Source of the DNA: Nannobrachium achirus | Lineage: Eukaryota > Chordata > Actinopteri > Myctophiformes > Myctophidae | Direction of reading: 5' to 3' | Length of the DNA: 64,000 nt | NCBI GenBank assembly: GCA_963921795.1 | Contig: OY997641.1 | Coordinates: forward strand, 23,900,033 to 23,964,032 | Shown: piece by piece, positions 12,833 to 47,036 of the stretch | Numbering within the stretch: the stretch's first letter is position 1 | Layout: each line of letters opens with the position of its first letter | Program-made: the position numbers and the translations under genes | Notes under the pieces: generated by a model | Told to the model about the DNA's origin: nothing | What the model saw: only the letters and a program-made list of their open reading frames with translations | Databases searched by the model: none

Positions 12833-13213
12833 TAGGACTGTCACGATTATGACATTTTACATGACTATTAATTGTCACTCAAATAATTGCGATTAACGAT
12901 TTAATTGTGTTTCTGTCATTGACAATTACATTGGCATCAGTTTGGCTGGTAGGCTTTGAAGTTGCACATGGCAGATATGACACATAACCTAAATATAAAA
13001 ATAAATTACTTAAATATTTGACAACTTTATACTTGAAAAAGAACATTGATAGTGGAAAGCCGATCTACAAGCTCACAACGCGTCACATCGCGACGCGTTG
13101 TGAGCTTGTAGATCTGCTATTTCCACTATTTTTGAAAATGTTTGAAAATATGAACATTTTTCAACATGTAAACGATTATGACGATTATGTCAACATAATT
13201 GTGATTATTTCTC
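12833..13213. mobile_element. 381-bp insertion with 13-bp direct repeats, bearing a hairpin module
   Basis: The sequence CCACTTCTAAATC occurs at 12820-12832 and again at 13214-13226, as expected for a target-site duplication. The enclosed segment starts TAGGACTGTCACGATTATGA, ends near CATAATTGTGATTATTTCTC, and has a near-perfect 77-bp palindrome at its centre (13051-13127). It sits only 24-36 bp before the acceptor of the first smurf2 exon in this window. A 13-bp duplication fits retroposition better than hAT (8 bp) or Tc1 (TA); the class is unresolved. Confidence 0.65.
13051..13127. repeat. Hairpin module, best copy
   Basis: An almost perfect inverted repeat. The left arm runs AGTGGAAA, two mismatched bases, then GATCTACAAGCTCACAACGC; the right arm is its complement ending TTTCCACT; the loop is about 7 bases. 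This is the clearest copy of a module found about twenty times in the window. Confidence 0.9.
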
Positions 13214-13249
13214 CCACTTCTAAATCCCCCCCTTTTCCCTTCTCCACAG

Positions 13250-27951
<14,702 letters not shown>

Positions 27952-30450
27952 CGCACAGATGCAGACGGGAGGATCTGCGAGCACCAGGAACAACGCAGTT
28001 TGACCGTGATTGGACCTCTCCACAAATCAGTCCATTTCAACAGGGGGTGGTCCATGGTCACGTGAGCCCAAGACTCCCATACTCACCAGGGACATGTGGC
28101 CAGGCCTGGTGAGGAGGCACGGGTATGGCCAGAAAAAGCCACAACATTTGGCAAGACTCGCCTTGAGTTTCTCCACACCCACCTCTACTTTTTTATGATT
28201 ATTATTATTAAAAACTGACCTTTACAGCTGCTAATAACTCAGACTATTTACTAACTTGTGGAACCTGCAAAAAATGCTGACTCTTCCCTTTCTTTTGTAA
28301 GTTCCTTTTTTAGCATCTAAAATGAATAGACAGTATTCCATGTAGCAATGCATCATCATACCATGCAGAACGTGTCAGTCCACTCAGAACCCACGTGAAC
28401 GAGACTGGTTTGGCAGAGTACAGGGTTATGGCTGGTTAATACAACCACCCAAAAACACTCTTTAATAGCATAATGGATGCAGAGAGTCTGGGCGGGGGGG
28501 TTTGGTGTGAAGGCCTTCCTGGTGCCTTTATGAGGGGGTTTCAGTTAGCACCACGGCTGGACAGCGAATACTGCATCCCAGAACTAAAGACAAGACTATA
28601 GAGGCTGTATCCAGAAGTAGAGCAAATGTGACCCAATGTTTACAACCCTCTCCAAAGACCGCAGCAAGGATCTAAACCTGACAACCAGCGCTGCATTCCC
28701 AGTCAAAACCTATTTCCTATGTCTGACAATAGGTTTTGTACGAAAGAAAAAAGAAAGAGAAAAAGAAGAAATGAATGAATAGCTTGAAATGTGTTATTTT
28801 TATATAATGGGAAAATTAAAAAGAAACACTAAAATTATATATAATATATAAATATATATATAATTTATTGCTGTTATATTCCAGAAACCCTTTGACATTA
28901 TTCCAGAAAGAAAAAAATTAAATCTTTTAAATGTTAAGTGTTACTGTTTAAATTATAGAAGACAATTTGTGAAAGCAGAATTAAGCTTGAATGAAGTTCA
29001 CTTCGATTGCTGTGGTTGAAATCTTTATCTAGCCTCTCTCCTACCTATGTGGAGTGGTATGTCTTAAGGGCAGATCAAAACACACTTTGTCCTCTGAGTG
29101 CCATAATAGTTTTGAATCTATGAAAACATTAAGCTGACCCTTTAAATGTTAGTGATACCCTCCAACAACATACAGTATGACGGTCTGTGAAAATCGTGCT
29201 TTCTGAATTTTTTGTAGTTCTTCGGTCCTTGGGGTTTACATTATTTCCACTAGCTCGACACATTATTTCCAAGTGATCTGTTCAAAATCCAGGAACACGA
29301 AAAGATAACCCATAGTGACATTTTGTATGTGTTGTCTGTCGACATAGCAAAAACAACCTCTACTACCTTATGGCCATAGCCATGTGGTGCTAAGTAACAT
29401 ACATGTTCGTTTTATTGGCAAACTTATCTCGCAGCTTAATGCTAGAATTTAAAATACATTACTTGCCCCCCAAAAACTGTTTGTGGCCAAAAGAAAACAA
29501 TACATGCAGACTTATAGGTAGCCACATTCTCAGGAGATGTCACGTTAAGGTTTTATATTTTCAGGAACACGCTAAACACAAATTCTGACCCCACCCACAT
29601 TGAGTGGCCTACAGATTATGTTAATTTGCATTGTGTTGCCCATAGTAGATGGTTAATAATGCTGTTGTGTTTCCACATGGGCTTTTGGTTAAACATGTTG
29701 TGAATGAGATGAACTTTTTACCCAGCTAAGCAGTCGTACCAATAATGTTTTAATTTCAAGAACACAGATTTTCTATGATTTTACACAAAAACTCTTGAAT
29801 GTTTTCTAAATTATGCTGCCTGTCTAGCAATCTCTTATGACCATGGACTGTTCTGACGGTTTGCATACACTTAAAAAAATGAGTAGCTCATTTTGTTATT
29901 TTTTAATGTAGACAAGTGTATGCAAAGTGAGAAGTGTCCTCAGATGGTGCTTTGTACAGTAATAAGATATTGTTCATTTATGTGGATCACACAAAGTGTA
30001 ATTTATCTTTAACTTAAGTAGAAAAGGTTTTTCTTAAAATAAAAAAAGAATTGCACACACACAGAACCAGGTTGCCACATGTACTTGGTGACGACCTCTA
30101 TGTCAGATAGGTAACATGGACTGATCAATTTTATAAGTCGACATTCATTTACTCTCAAGTCCTGTGCACAAAAATAACTCTAGTGTTTATTTCCTACACT
30201 ACATCTCTCAGTATCGCTCCACAGCTGCCTCTTCCTGAACAACTGAACTTTTTATTAACAAGTCAACATTGAGATGCAGCTCTTGGTTTTTTGTCTCCCC
30301 CCCCCCCCCCCTTTTTTTTAGCATGATCCACTAGCAGGACTATATCTCTCATAGCTGACTGATGCAATTTGATGTATGTTAACACTATCATTTTTGTAAG
30401 AGTATTTTATTTTTGTGTGTAATTAGTTCTAATTAAACTTGCCTTTGTCT
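27952..30450 (+). other. smurf2: smurf2 3' UTR (end uncertain)
   Basis: About 2.5 kb of AT-rich, repeat-poor sequence after the stop, in contrast with its surroundings. A poly(A)-signal-like AATAAA lies at 30038-30043 and an ATTAAA near 30432. Recognisable transposons resume at 30596. The long length fits the long 3' UTR of vertebrate SMURF2; the exact cleavage site cannot be told from sequence alone. Confidence 0.5.
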
Positions 30451-30781
30451 AATGATGTAAGGCACCTTGTACCAGAGATGTAATGTATTTTATATATAGT
30501 TTGATCTCTTGTGAATGTGGGCTAAAAAGAGGTGAGTTGTATAACAGAAAAGGCTTAGAAGGAAATACTGCCAAACGTTTTAAGCATTTATGGGGGAAAA
30601 ACTAATATATCAAATCAATATGTGTTGTGACCACCGCCTTTAAAACAGCCCCAATTCTCCTATTGTACACTTATGTGTGCTCAACATAATGTTGTTCTTA
30701 ACATAATGGACAATTTCACACTTCTGTGGATTCAGGAAATGGTCTCAAATTGGCTTTAGCTCAGATGCTTCCATCTCTACT

Positions 30782-30832
30782 GAATTCCCCCCTTGGGATA
30801 ATAAAGGTATTCATCTATCTATCTATCTACAT
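30782..30832 (+). mobile_element. LINE 3' tail with (ATCT)n
   Basis: GAATTCCCCCCTTGGGATAA followed by TAAAGGTATTC and ATCT repeats is the signature 3' end of a common fish LINE family. It lies within the Tc1 remnant. Confidence 0.6.
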
Positions 30833-31012
30833 GCTATACAGACTGACACTCGATCATGTTGTGATCAGGACTCTGTGGGGGCTATACAGTCGGTTCCCTG
30901 TTCTTTTTGCTGAACATGGTTCAGTCAGGCTGTATGTTTGGGTCATTGTCATGCTGAATTTGTGACATCAGATAAGAAGATGGATAAGAATCTACCTCTA
31001 ATCATATGGAAC

Positions 31013-31566
31013 TCATCACTGCCTCATGTAAAACTCACTCAATTGGCTGCCGCCTAAAGCAAGAAGCAAATGTCTTTCTTTTCACTTCCTTTTTAAATGC
31101 ATTTACCTTAGGCTACTTTAGTTGTCCTTATTTGAAACAGTATTTGGTTCCATCTACTTCATCATCAACATAAGACACCTGCAATATCATTACTTTGTTG
31201 TCCCGCAAATCTATAAGACGTTGGACGAAGGTCATTCTGCTACAAAGCTCCATCTGATTGCAATGATCTTCCTCTATCTCTTCCCTATAGTTATATCTTG
31301 ATACAGCTTGTTTATGCTTCTAAATTGACTACTGGTAGGGATATATACATTGATATATTTGTATTGTACCCTTCAGTCTCTTCTTTCACTTCTGCTGTTT
31401 AACAGCTGATGATGTGGTGGTTGGTGGGAGAGGGTGAACAAGCTATATGAATGTATCTGTATACTTGTATGTTGTTAATGTTAGTATGGGACCCTCTCGA
31501 AAATGAAATGCTGCATCTCAAGGGGCTATATCCCTTCAAAACAAATCTGAAATCTGAATCAGACGA
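31013..31566 (+). mobile_element. 3' end of a CR1/L2/Rex1-like LINE
   Basis: Ends with GGGACCCTCTCGAAAATGAA and ATCTCAAGGGGCTATATCC, the typical 3' end of fish CR1/L2-type LINEs. The upstream part resembles a mutated ORF2 C-terminus. It interrupts the Tc1 remnant, whose sequence resumes with TTCTGAATAAACC. Confidence 0.55.
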
Positions 31567-32596
31567 CGCCACTACATTCTGAATTTCTGAATAAACCTCC
31601 CAACTCCATTTGCAAAAATACTGCCCAGAACATGCTGTACAAGGAGCCTTGATCATGCTTCACTGTTGCCTGCACATACTCAATCCACGTAGTGCTCTCA
31701 TCTCAGCCCTTGCCTGAACAAACCGGATTGATCTCTTCCAGGATGACAATGCCCCCATCCTCAGGACATGAAGTGTCAATGAATTGTTTGAAGAGTATGA
31801 ACAACATAATTATGCTAGACCTTCACAGTTACCAGATCTCAACCTAATTTATTTAACACATTTTGGACTGACACAAACAGTGTTCCAGACTTGTGGGATC
31901 TATGCCATGTCTATATACATATCTATTCTCAGAGAGAAGTGTAAAATGCAGCACTACAAGGAATTTCCATCTCAGACTACAGTAGATCATGGTAATGGCC
32001 TAGCCATAGGACACCAGGGTCAAGAATTTAAATGTGTTATCAGACTAGGGTGATTTGCATGACCGAGTTTACATGTGTGAGCTAAATAATGGTTCAGTCA
32101 GTGGCCCCTAGCCCCCTACCCTTTGGGACGCTGTATTAACATAGCAGTTTCTGGTACTAAGTATTCACCAGATTCAGATGGGGGTAGGGCTTTATGTATG
32201 GGGCAACCAGGGAGATAGGCATGCAAATGGAATATAGGCTTGAAATGTTTGATTGTGTCTCCAAACCTAATTATGAAAATTGAGTTGTTGAAGGTTGTTT
32301 TGAAATTAGCCAACAGTTGTTGGGTGTTTGCCTATGGTTATGTCATGTATGATCAATATGCACCATGATGACCCCTGCAAATATCGCTACCTCACACTGT
32401 TTACACTTCTATGTAATCTAATTTGTCATGTTGACTGTTATCTGATGTTTGTTTCTCTTTAAAAAATCACAACTTTGGGTACTAAAATAATTTTACTCCA
32501 GTAAACTTGAGGTGCGAAATAAACTTTAAATTAAAGTTGATAATTCCACTGGGAATTATATCTGGATGCAGTGCAAACAGTCCAAATTACACAGAG

Positions 32597-32599
32597 TGT

Positions 32600-32678
<79 letters not shown>
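32597..32678. repeat. (TG)n microsatellite
   Basis: About 40 TG units between smurf2 and ddx5. Bases 32679-33450 hold a duplicated CTAGATCCATAGATCTATGC motif, a C-run at 32949-32970 and AT-rich sequence, and no gene. Confidence 0.9.
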
Positions 32679-32679
<1 letters not shown>

Positions 32680-33453
32680 TCACGGAATCAATATTATAAG
32701 CCACGACGATTGCTATCAAAAGTAGGTCTAGTCCTAAATCCATAGATCTATGCCTCTAGTCCTAGATCCATAGATCTATGCTTAGATCTACCTTCTGTTT
32801 GATTTTCCTTTGTAATGAAAAGGGAGCAACGACACCGCCCTCTGCTGACGTCATTTCTAGTAATAACACAGGAACTAACCGGATCACCACTTTCAGTCTT
32901 GTACATATACGTCCGCGACAACAGTTTCACCCGAAAGTCCCCCAAAATACCCCCCCCCCCCCCCCCCCCCCGCCCAGGTACTGATTCAACTTTGTGTGTA
33001 TAAACAAAAAGTAACATTAGGCCTAAATATGATCTCGAATAAGTTGCTCTTTTTCAGTGATTAATTATCAAGCGTTGCAATGCATCTCATATTATCAGCA
33101 CAGTCCAGCCTTGATGCCAATTTTTAGCAGTTAAATAAAATAAAAATAAAAACAGTTTAATGAAACTTAATTAAAAAGTTAAAGTTAAAAAAGACAACAG
33201 GATAAATAATGTGCCATTTTATGCTGAGTTTCATATTTATTGCATTATAATAATGTGTAAAATAACAATAATAATGTATTAAATAATAATAACAATCACA
33301 ATAATACACGAAAAATATAAAAAATCTATGCAAATGGTTATTGGTTACCACTGACCAGTTACATTTGAATAAACCATGGAAAGAAACAAACGACTAAAAA
33401 AAAAAAATAGACCGGGCGGATGAATACACCGGGGTTCACTTCCTTCCTCCTCC

Positions 33454-33480
33454 TATAATAAAAGCCGGTCCTCCTTTTCT
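33454..33480 (+). promoter_or_regulatory. ddx5: ddx5 core promoter, TATA-like element and pyrimidine start
   Basis: TATAATAAAAG at 33454-33464 is followed by CTCCTTTTCT at 33471-33480, about 115-125 bp before the ATG. A TATA-like box plus a pyrimidine-rich start of the TCT/TOP sort is plausible for a highly expressed gene. The start site itself is inferred. Confidence 0.5.
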
Positions 33481-33594
33481 AATCACCGGCATTTCAGAAA
33501 CCACAGTCCACGCAGGGTTCGGTCGGTCTCAGAACACATATTATTAGTATTTTCTTGTCTAGTTTTTGTTTTTTACATTCACTTTGTTTACAAA

Positions 33595-40648
<7,054 letters not shown>

Positions 40649-40975
40649 AATTCGCACAGAGTAAAGTAATTTATTGCATATTGCTTTTTGTCTTTAAGTT
40701 CTATACCTGCAAATGTATTCCCCCCCCCCCTTTTTTTTTTAATCTTTATTTACATGACAGGGTTACAAAACCGGTCCAAACCTCTATTGAGTTCCTTGGA
40801 GGGTCTGCAGTGCAGCCATGTGTTGGTGCACATTTTTGTTATTACTTTTACTATTTGCTATTTAATTTGTTACATTCCTCTGTCAAGTTTAGTCATGTTT
40901 TGTACTAGGTAATTATATGTTTGGGTTTTTTCCACTTGTATCAATGAAGGTGATGTTAAAGACTGCATGGCCTCA

Positions 40976-40981
40976 AATAAA
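40976..40981 (+). promoter_or_regulatory. ddx5: ddx5 poly(A) signal
   Basis: AATAAA 328 bp after the stop codon, in an AT-rich 3' UTR with a C/T run at 40720-40740. Confidence 0.8.
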
Positions 40982-41114
40982 AATCCAAAAAGTTATTGGT
41001 TGTATTTATTTCTTAATCTGAAACTGGTGGTTGTCATTGTTTTATATTTTTTAGCATGTGGTTAAACTAAATGTATTTCATTACTGCTTATTACAAAAAT
41101 ATTGGCCCTTATAG

Positions 41115-41320
41115 CAGTGTTTCTCAACCTCTGTGCCGTGTGAAGGACTCTTAAAAACGTAATACTGCAAGAAAAGAAAATGGAGCATTGTTTCAAAAGT
41201 AATCAAATTACATAACATAAACTGTAAAACATTGGTCAAAATTGCTACACCGTATATGTAGGTGTGCCCTGGGATATTTTGGCTATGAAAAGTGCCCTGG
41301 TAGAAAAGGTTGAGAAACGG
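41115..41320. mobile_element. hAT-like MITE
   Basis: Left end CAGTGTTTCTCAACC; right end GGTTGAGAAACGGTT. The target duplication is unclear. No ORF. Confidence 0.55.
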
Positions 41321-41329
41321 TTCTACAGT

Positions 41330-44300
41330 ACCTCCTCTGACCAGAAGGTGTCATAGTGGTCTTAATATCTTACAGACTATACATGACTGGGTTCTGGCAT
41401 TTATCATTTGACAGAGCTAATGTATAATTTCAGTAATGACACTACATATCTGGCATTTATCATTTGGTTTAGTTAAATTTATAATTTCATTAAGACAAAT
41501 TCTAACTACGGTAATACTTCCTACGTTTATTGCAGATGTTAAATGAGTTACAGAAAGTTGTTCCCAAGTGTAAATTGGTCCTTCAGGGGTAGGCAGCCAA
41601 CATTGGCACAGGGGAGGGTGACCACTGGCACGTGTGAGCGAGGATTATATTAAATACATTTTTTTACAAATTGAGTCTTAAATAAATTCCCTCACATATG
41701 TATGCAAATTACATCCGTATGATTTAGTAAAATTGAAAAGAGTGGCAGATGTGTAGGGTTATTCTAATCCTGATGTGAAAGAATATTTCAAAATAAGTTA
41801 ATGGACAATCAAAAGCTGTATTTTCTTTCGATGTGTCAATTAAACTTCATATTGACATGGCACACGGACTATCAAGCAAATTAAAAACATGGCACTTCAT
41901 GTCAAAACGGTTGCCGATCCCTGTGTACATCATGATGTTGACATATTGTGCATAAAATATTTTTTCTGCTGCAGTCCCTAGCTTGACAGTTGAGGATTAG
42001 CAACTTTGTTTTATCGGTCACACTGGTAAAGGGGCCTACTATGCCAGCACAGCAGTATTTTATGGGTGGAGTGACAACGCAAGCAACGTAATGTCTGCAA
42101 GAACTCTAAACTTTTCTGAAAGATGTATTTGCTACTAACTTTTTGAGGGTCATTTTGCAGTAGGCGTTTAAAATGACGTTTAGTGTATTTTATAGTAAAA
42201 CTAAAATGAGCTATCCTTTTTGGATTCACATAAATAAATTGGCTACATCACCTCAAGTTACTTGAGGTGATGTAGCCAATTTAACTAACTTGAGTCAAGT
42301 AGCCTATTAAACTGCTGCAGAGAGAAGAGTGACGACTCCACCCGCTGCAATCATATCAAGCTCCTTACCTGCCAAACATTGAGATGACTGATCTGAGCAA
42401 ACAGGTTTCACTCTTGACAATCCATGACCGTGGGGATTTGGCATCATGTAGTGCTGCATGTCTTCTAGTGAAGAGCAGTCCCTAAGGCCTGTTCAGCCCT
42501 GAGGAACCATGGTGAGAAATATAAGCCTGCCACCCTGCAGTATTAAATATCTTGCTAGAAGAACTGACACCTGGACTGGGTTCCCCAAAATCAATTACTC
42601 ACCCCATGCTTTTTTTTAAGCCAATCATTTGAGGAGACTCTTTGTATTGTGTCTCCATAGGGAACAAAGTAGGCTATTTGTAGGCTCCTATAGGGAACCT
42701 CTGGTTATCAAATTATTAGCTTAGGAATGCAATGAAAACAAATTATCCAGGAATTCAATTATTCATGGGGTGAGTAATCGATAGTAAAAAAAAAATATAT
42801 ATCTACATTTTGGTATTTAAGTTCGATTTGCAAACATTAATCAAATAAAATAATGTTTTAATAAATAATAAATAAATAAAACTGGTATCCTGACCTGAAT
42901 ATGTATTTTCTGTTTACTAAAGAGCATGAGAGATAGAGAAAACTATTACTGACTGAACACTAGCAGGGGCATTTAGTGTTTTATCAGGCCATGGACACCA
43001 TAGCTTCTTATAGAGAGATGATGCAGGTTCATTTTTGGAGCTGTGTGAAGCACAGGCTCCCTATACGTGGCCGTGTGGGTCTGTCTGTGTGTGTGTGTGT
43101 ATGTAGCCTGAACTTCCTAAACTTCGGCACGCCACTAGTCCCACAGTTTTGCCACCACACACTCGCGCCATATGTCAAATCGACCGGCTTACTCGGGAAT
43201 CGTGGGCTATTACTTTTCTAAGAGAAAGGTTCTATAGTTTAATTGATATTAATTTATTAGTGAATTAATTTTCCCCATTGACTTATAATGGGAATTGCAA
43301 AAACTCACATTCAATTATTTGTCTCTCGCAAACCATAGGGGCTAGAGTTTCAAGACTTGGAGAGGAGGTTCATAATGATTTCAAGGATTAAATAAAAAAT
43401 AATTGTGTCATTTGGCCGCATGGTGGCGCCATAACACCCCACTTTACGTTTTGGCCTGTAACTCTTGAACCGTAGGTCGGAAAATTAAAAATATTTTTTC
43501 CCTGGATTCCTTGGGTCATGACGCATCTCCCCATATAGGCCACGCCCATTTGCGCCATGATAGATTTTCCGCCATCTTGAATTTTCTCCAAAACACACTT
43601 TTTGCTCCTTTTCCTACATATTTTCTTCAAATGTCACAAAAATCGGTACACATGATCCACACACACACACACAGCTCCACTTCACACGGGTGTGATTTTA
43701 TCATCTGGACAAGTGACTTTTGTGCCCGTGTTTTTGATTAATCTAACATTTAAAATGGAGTTTGAAGTAACAATGGGTTTGTATAGGAAGGGGGAGATCC
43801 ACATTGCTCTTAAACCAGTGTCCTATTGATGACATGGCAGAGGAAATTCTGTCAACTGAAGACAAATTAGATTTTGCAAGTGTACAGTGAAAGGATGCAT
43901 TTCACATACACAACATTTAAACCAATTCTCATTTAGGTTCAATCTTTGACTGAGCGTCATCATAATGCAATCACAGTTCAACCAGCAGCAACTCATTCAC
44001 ATTAATCATATTTAAACTAGGAAAGACCCTGGCGGGTCTCAACCACACTAATAAAGAACACAGCTCTCCTCATCTTGGTGTCATATCCAGTGCATCAGCA
44101 GTGCAGTGGGTGCGGTTGATAAAAAAAAGTGATAATTTGCACCGAGAAGTTATGCCTGGAACGCTTACTCTTAGAGTTTTTTCTTTTGTCTGTCAGTGTG
44201 TTGGTTTATAATTATTTGTTTTTCATTTGTAACCTCACCCTGCGAGCCTCTGTGTTGAACAGCATTAGTTGTATCTGGCTTGGCTGACTGTATAACTTAA

Positions 44301-45200
44301 ACACTTGAGCATTGTTGGGGGAAACATATGAGAAATCAAACAGCCTGAGTGTCAAGTTACTGTGTTGTATTTATTGGCATGGCATGGTTGTGTTTTTATG
44401 TTGTACACCAAGGGTAAATAATTGCAGCACAAACTGCTTATCTTGAATGAATTGCGCAATGTGGAATTTAATCAGGTGGGCTGTGTTTTGTGTGGGGTGG
44501 GGCGTATAACCAGTGAATAACACAAGCCATTTATGACACAAAGTATGTGACCCCTCCCGATATTAGTCCACGCCTTATGAATACATAAGGCCTGTTCTTT
44601 AAAGTCAGTGATACCGACAGAAATGCATGCGTATAGCCCCATTACCAAAACAAATAGCAGCAGATGTCCACATGTTTTTAGCCCCACTGACGGTGGGGCT
44701 CTAAGGATGGCTATGTTGTTCCCTATTCTGGGGCACACATTTTGGTGAAAATAGCACATCTGTACATGCTAACCTTTTCAGCAAAGAGAGGGGAAAAGGT
44801 GGGGACCAACAAGGGCCCTGGGGTATAGGGATTATGAATTTCTGTCTGTCTTATCATTGATGCTCCCTTAGGTCACATGGGGTGTAAGGAGCGGGACGAG
44901 CAGGATTCATGTTTTGGTTTATTTGTAATTGTCTGTATTTGGGGAACTGTAATGGGGTTGTGCTGGTAATGGTTATGAACATTTGAGTAAAACAGATTAA
45001 TTGTCATGTACCAATAAAACTATATGTAAAAATGAAAAGAATAAAGGACCTTTAACCACTTTCACCCTGGCGTCCCTAATTTGGAAATGTCATTAGGCCA
45101 ATATGTGAAATATTTTTGAACGAATATAGTAGATCTACAAGGGCTCAAGGCATCGACTCGTTGATCTGCTATAATTTCTTTTATGAATCTAACATGTTAC
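41330..45200. other. Gene-free interval after ddx5
   Basis: AT-rich sequence with a short perfect palindrome at 42239-42281 (GGCTACATCACCTCAAG and its complement), a TCATTTGGCCGCATGGTGGC-type dispersed repeat around 43250-43660, and an AGCCCCAC/GTGGGGCT stem at 44680-44700. No ORF with recognisable similarity. Confidence 0.5.
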
Positions 45201-45204
45201 AATT

Positions 45205-45775
45205 GTGAGCTTGTTGATCTGTTATTATTAGTATGTGATCGGTCATAGCTTGTCCGTATGTATCTCAGTCTATAACACCTGACACTGGTTCTATGGGTTT
45301 GTCGCTCTGATGTCACTGTGATGTCAAGGGAACCACTTTTAACAGAATGGGTTTGCCGCTCTGACATCACGCTCTGGCTTCACTGTGATGTCACACTAAA
45401 CAGAATCCCTTTTATGCCCATATATGGAGTTCCCTGATGTCATCAATATTAAGCCCATATCTAACAGGACTTCATATGGGAATGGCCATATATGGAGGAC
45501 ACATCGGCCACATACCACACTAACAGAATCCATATATGGCCAAGACACAAGACAGCCCATATCTGTGTGGATGGTTCTACAGACAGGGATCTCCATGTAT
45601 GGGCATAAAAGCGTATGATGTCATAGACGTTATAATGAATAACTGAGTAAGCATGCATGTTTGGGCTCACAGCTTATCTCCATATTCATTGGTCTCCATA
45701 TGGGTACCAGGAGTCTCCATATATGGGTAACTGGTCCGATATACATCACTGGCCAGATGTCGCCCTGAGGCGTCT
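45205..45775. mobile_element. GTCTTACT-ended repeat carrying CArG palindromes, copy 1
   Basis: Contains CTGATGTCACTGTGATGTCA and four perfect CCATATATGG palindromes (45418, 45486, 45530, 45717). Ends TCGCCCTGAGGCGTCTTACT, sharing GGCGTCTTACT with the copy ending near 48335. No coding region. Class uncertain, possibly a non-autonomous Helitron relative. Confidence 0.55.
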
Positions 45776-46064
45776 TACTTTTTATTTATAGTAAATAGTG
45801 CTTAAGTGGTTATGTAACTTGCCACCAACAGTCAAACACTTTGTGATATGCATTAACTCTGAAATACCACGCAGAAACTGGTCTGTCTGTTTGACTGGTT
45901 GACATTCTTTTAGATGTAGTTAACAAAAGACACATGGAACATAGGCCCTACATGTACTACAAATAATTATGAGATCTCAATCACCGTCTCATGCCCTTTC
46001 ACTCACCATGCGTTCCTGGTTAATACGACCCATTCCCCTCCCTGAGCTCCCTCTTGTCTTCAGG

Positions 46065-46515
46065 CAGAGGTGTCGCGACATATTCTGGGCCCTGGGTACA
46101 AGGATCCACTCACATTTTGTGCTTTAACTATTGAAAAATAGCAGATATAAAAACTCACAGAGCTGCACCGAGTGCCGCGTTGCGAGCTTGTAGACCTGCT
46201 ATTTTTGAATATTTCAAATCCTTCCAAGGGTTTTTGAAAAACCTACGTTTCTATGTCAGTTGTGCTCAAACTGTTTCATGTGAAGGACCCCCAAAATGAT
46301 ATGTATTTGGCCATGGACCCCCATCTCAAAATTTTAGTTACAAATGTTCGCTTAAAAATTCATATATTCAAAGATTTGCGCACATTTTCACGACCCACTC
46401 CATGCTGCGCTGTGAGCTGATATATCTGCTATTTTTCAATAGCTAAAGTATAAAATCATTAAGGCCCCTCCACCGTGGGCCCTAGTAACTCATCCCCCCC
46501 CTTGTGACACCCCTG
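46065..46515. mobile_element. Non-autonomous hAT element with perfect 8-bp duplication
   Basis: CAGAGGTGTCGCGACA at the left and TTGTGACACCCCTG at the right, with TCTTCAGG directly repeated on both sides (46057-46064 and 46516-46523). Inside are two hairpin modules (46131-46207 and a partial one at 46405-46440) around an AAGGACCCCCAAAA core. Same family as 21898-22384 in opposite orientation. Confidence 0.88.
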
Positions 46516-47036
46516 TCTTCAGGTATGTTGATGTTAGTAGTAGGAGTAGTTGCTCTGGGTGTGGTGTGTGTCAGACACACCTATCATAAGCATGAGGCAG
46601 AGCAGCAAGTTGAGCACAATTCTTTCCACTCAAGCAGAGAGGGACCACATTGTTAGACATTAAGAAGGCCTGAATACCTCAAACATTCACACTGCTACTT
46701 AAAACTCCCACCACCCAATTTAGAGTGTGTGTTTGCTTACAGAAACAATGCATGTACTTCTCCTTTTGTGCACTATCTGTGTGTTATCTGAAGAGAACCC
46801 AGTCCTTTTCTTGGCAGCAGGTGAAGTCTACATTCCTCAGAGCAGACCTTGACTCCTCGTATTCCACACTGCTAATTTCACTGGGCGTGTGTCCGATAAC
46901 ACTCACCTAGAAACCCCTTGCATGGCCCTACTGGCCCTACTGGGCCTCTCACAACAGAAATGCCCTGTTACAGTAGGTTTTGACTTGCTTTGTTACCCAC
47001 ATTTGAAATGATGAACACTTTCATTACTAGAACAGA

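Larger units (their letters stand above)
30596..31920 (-). mobile_element. Decayed Tc1/mariner-type DNA transposon remains
   Basis: Blocks such as TATCAAATCAATATG, GTGACCACC, AGGACTCTGTGGGGGC, GTATGTTTGGGTCATTGTCA, CTCCATTTGCAAAAATA and CATGCTTCACTGTTGCC follow the order of the minus strand of a widespread fish Tc1-like element. A second remnant in plus orientation (about 31740-31920: GACAATGCCCCCATCC, CAGTTACCAGATCTCAACC) matches a Tc1-type transposase C-terminal segment. Both are heavily mutated, with no coding potential. The first remnant is broken by LINE pieces. Confidence 0.65.
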
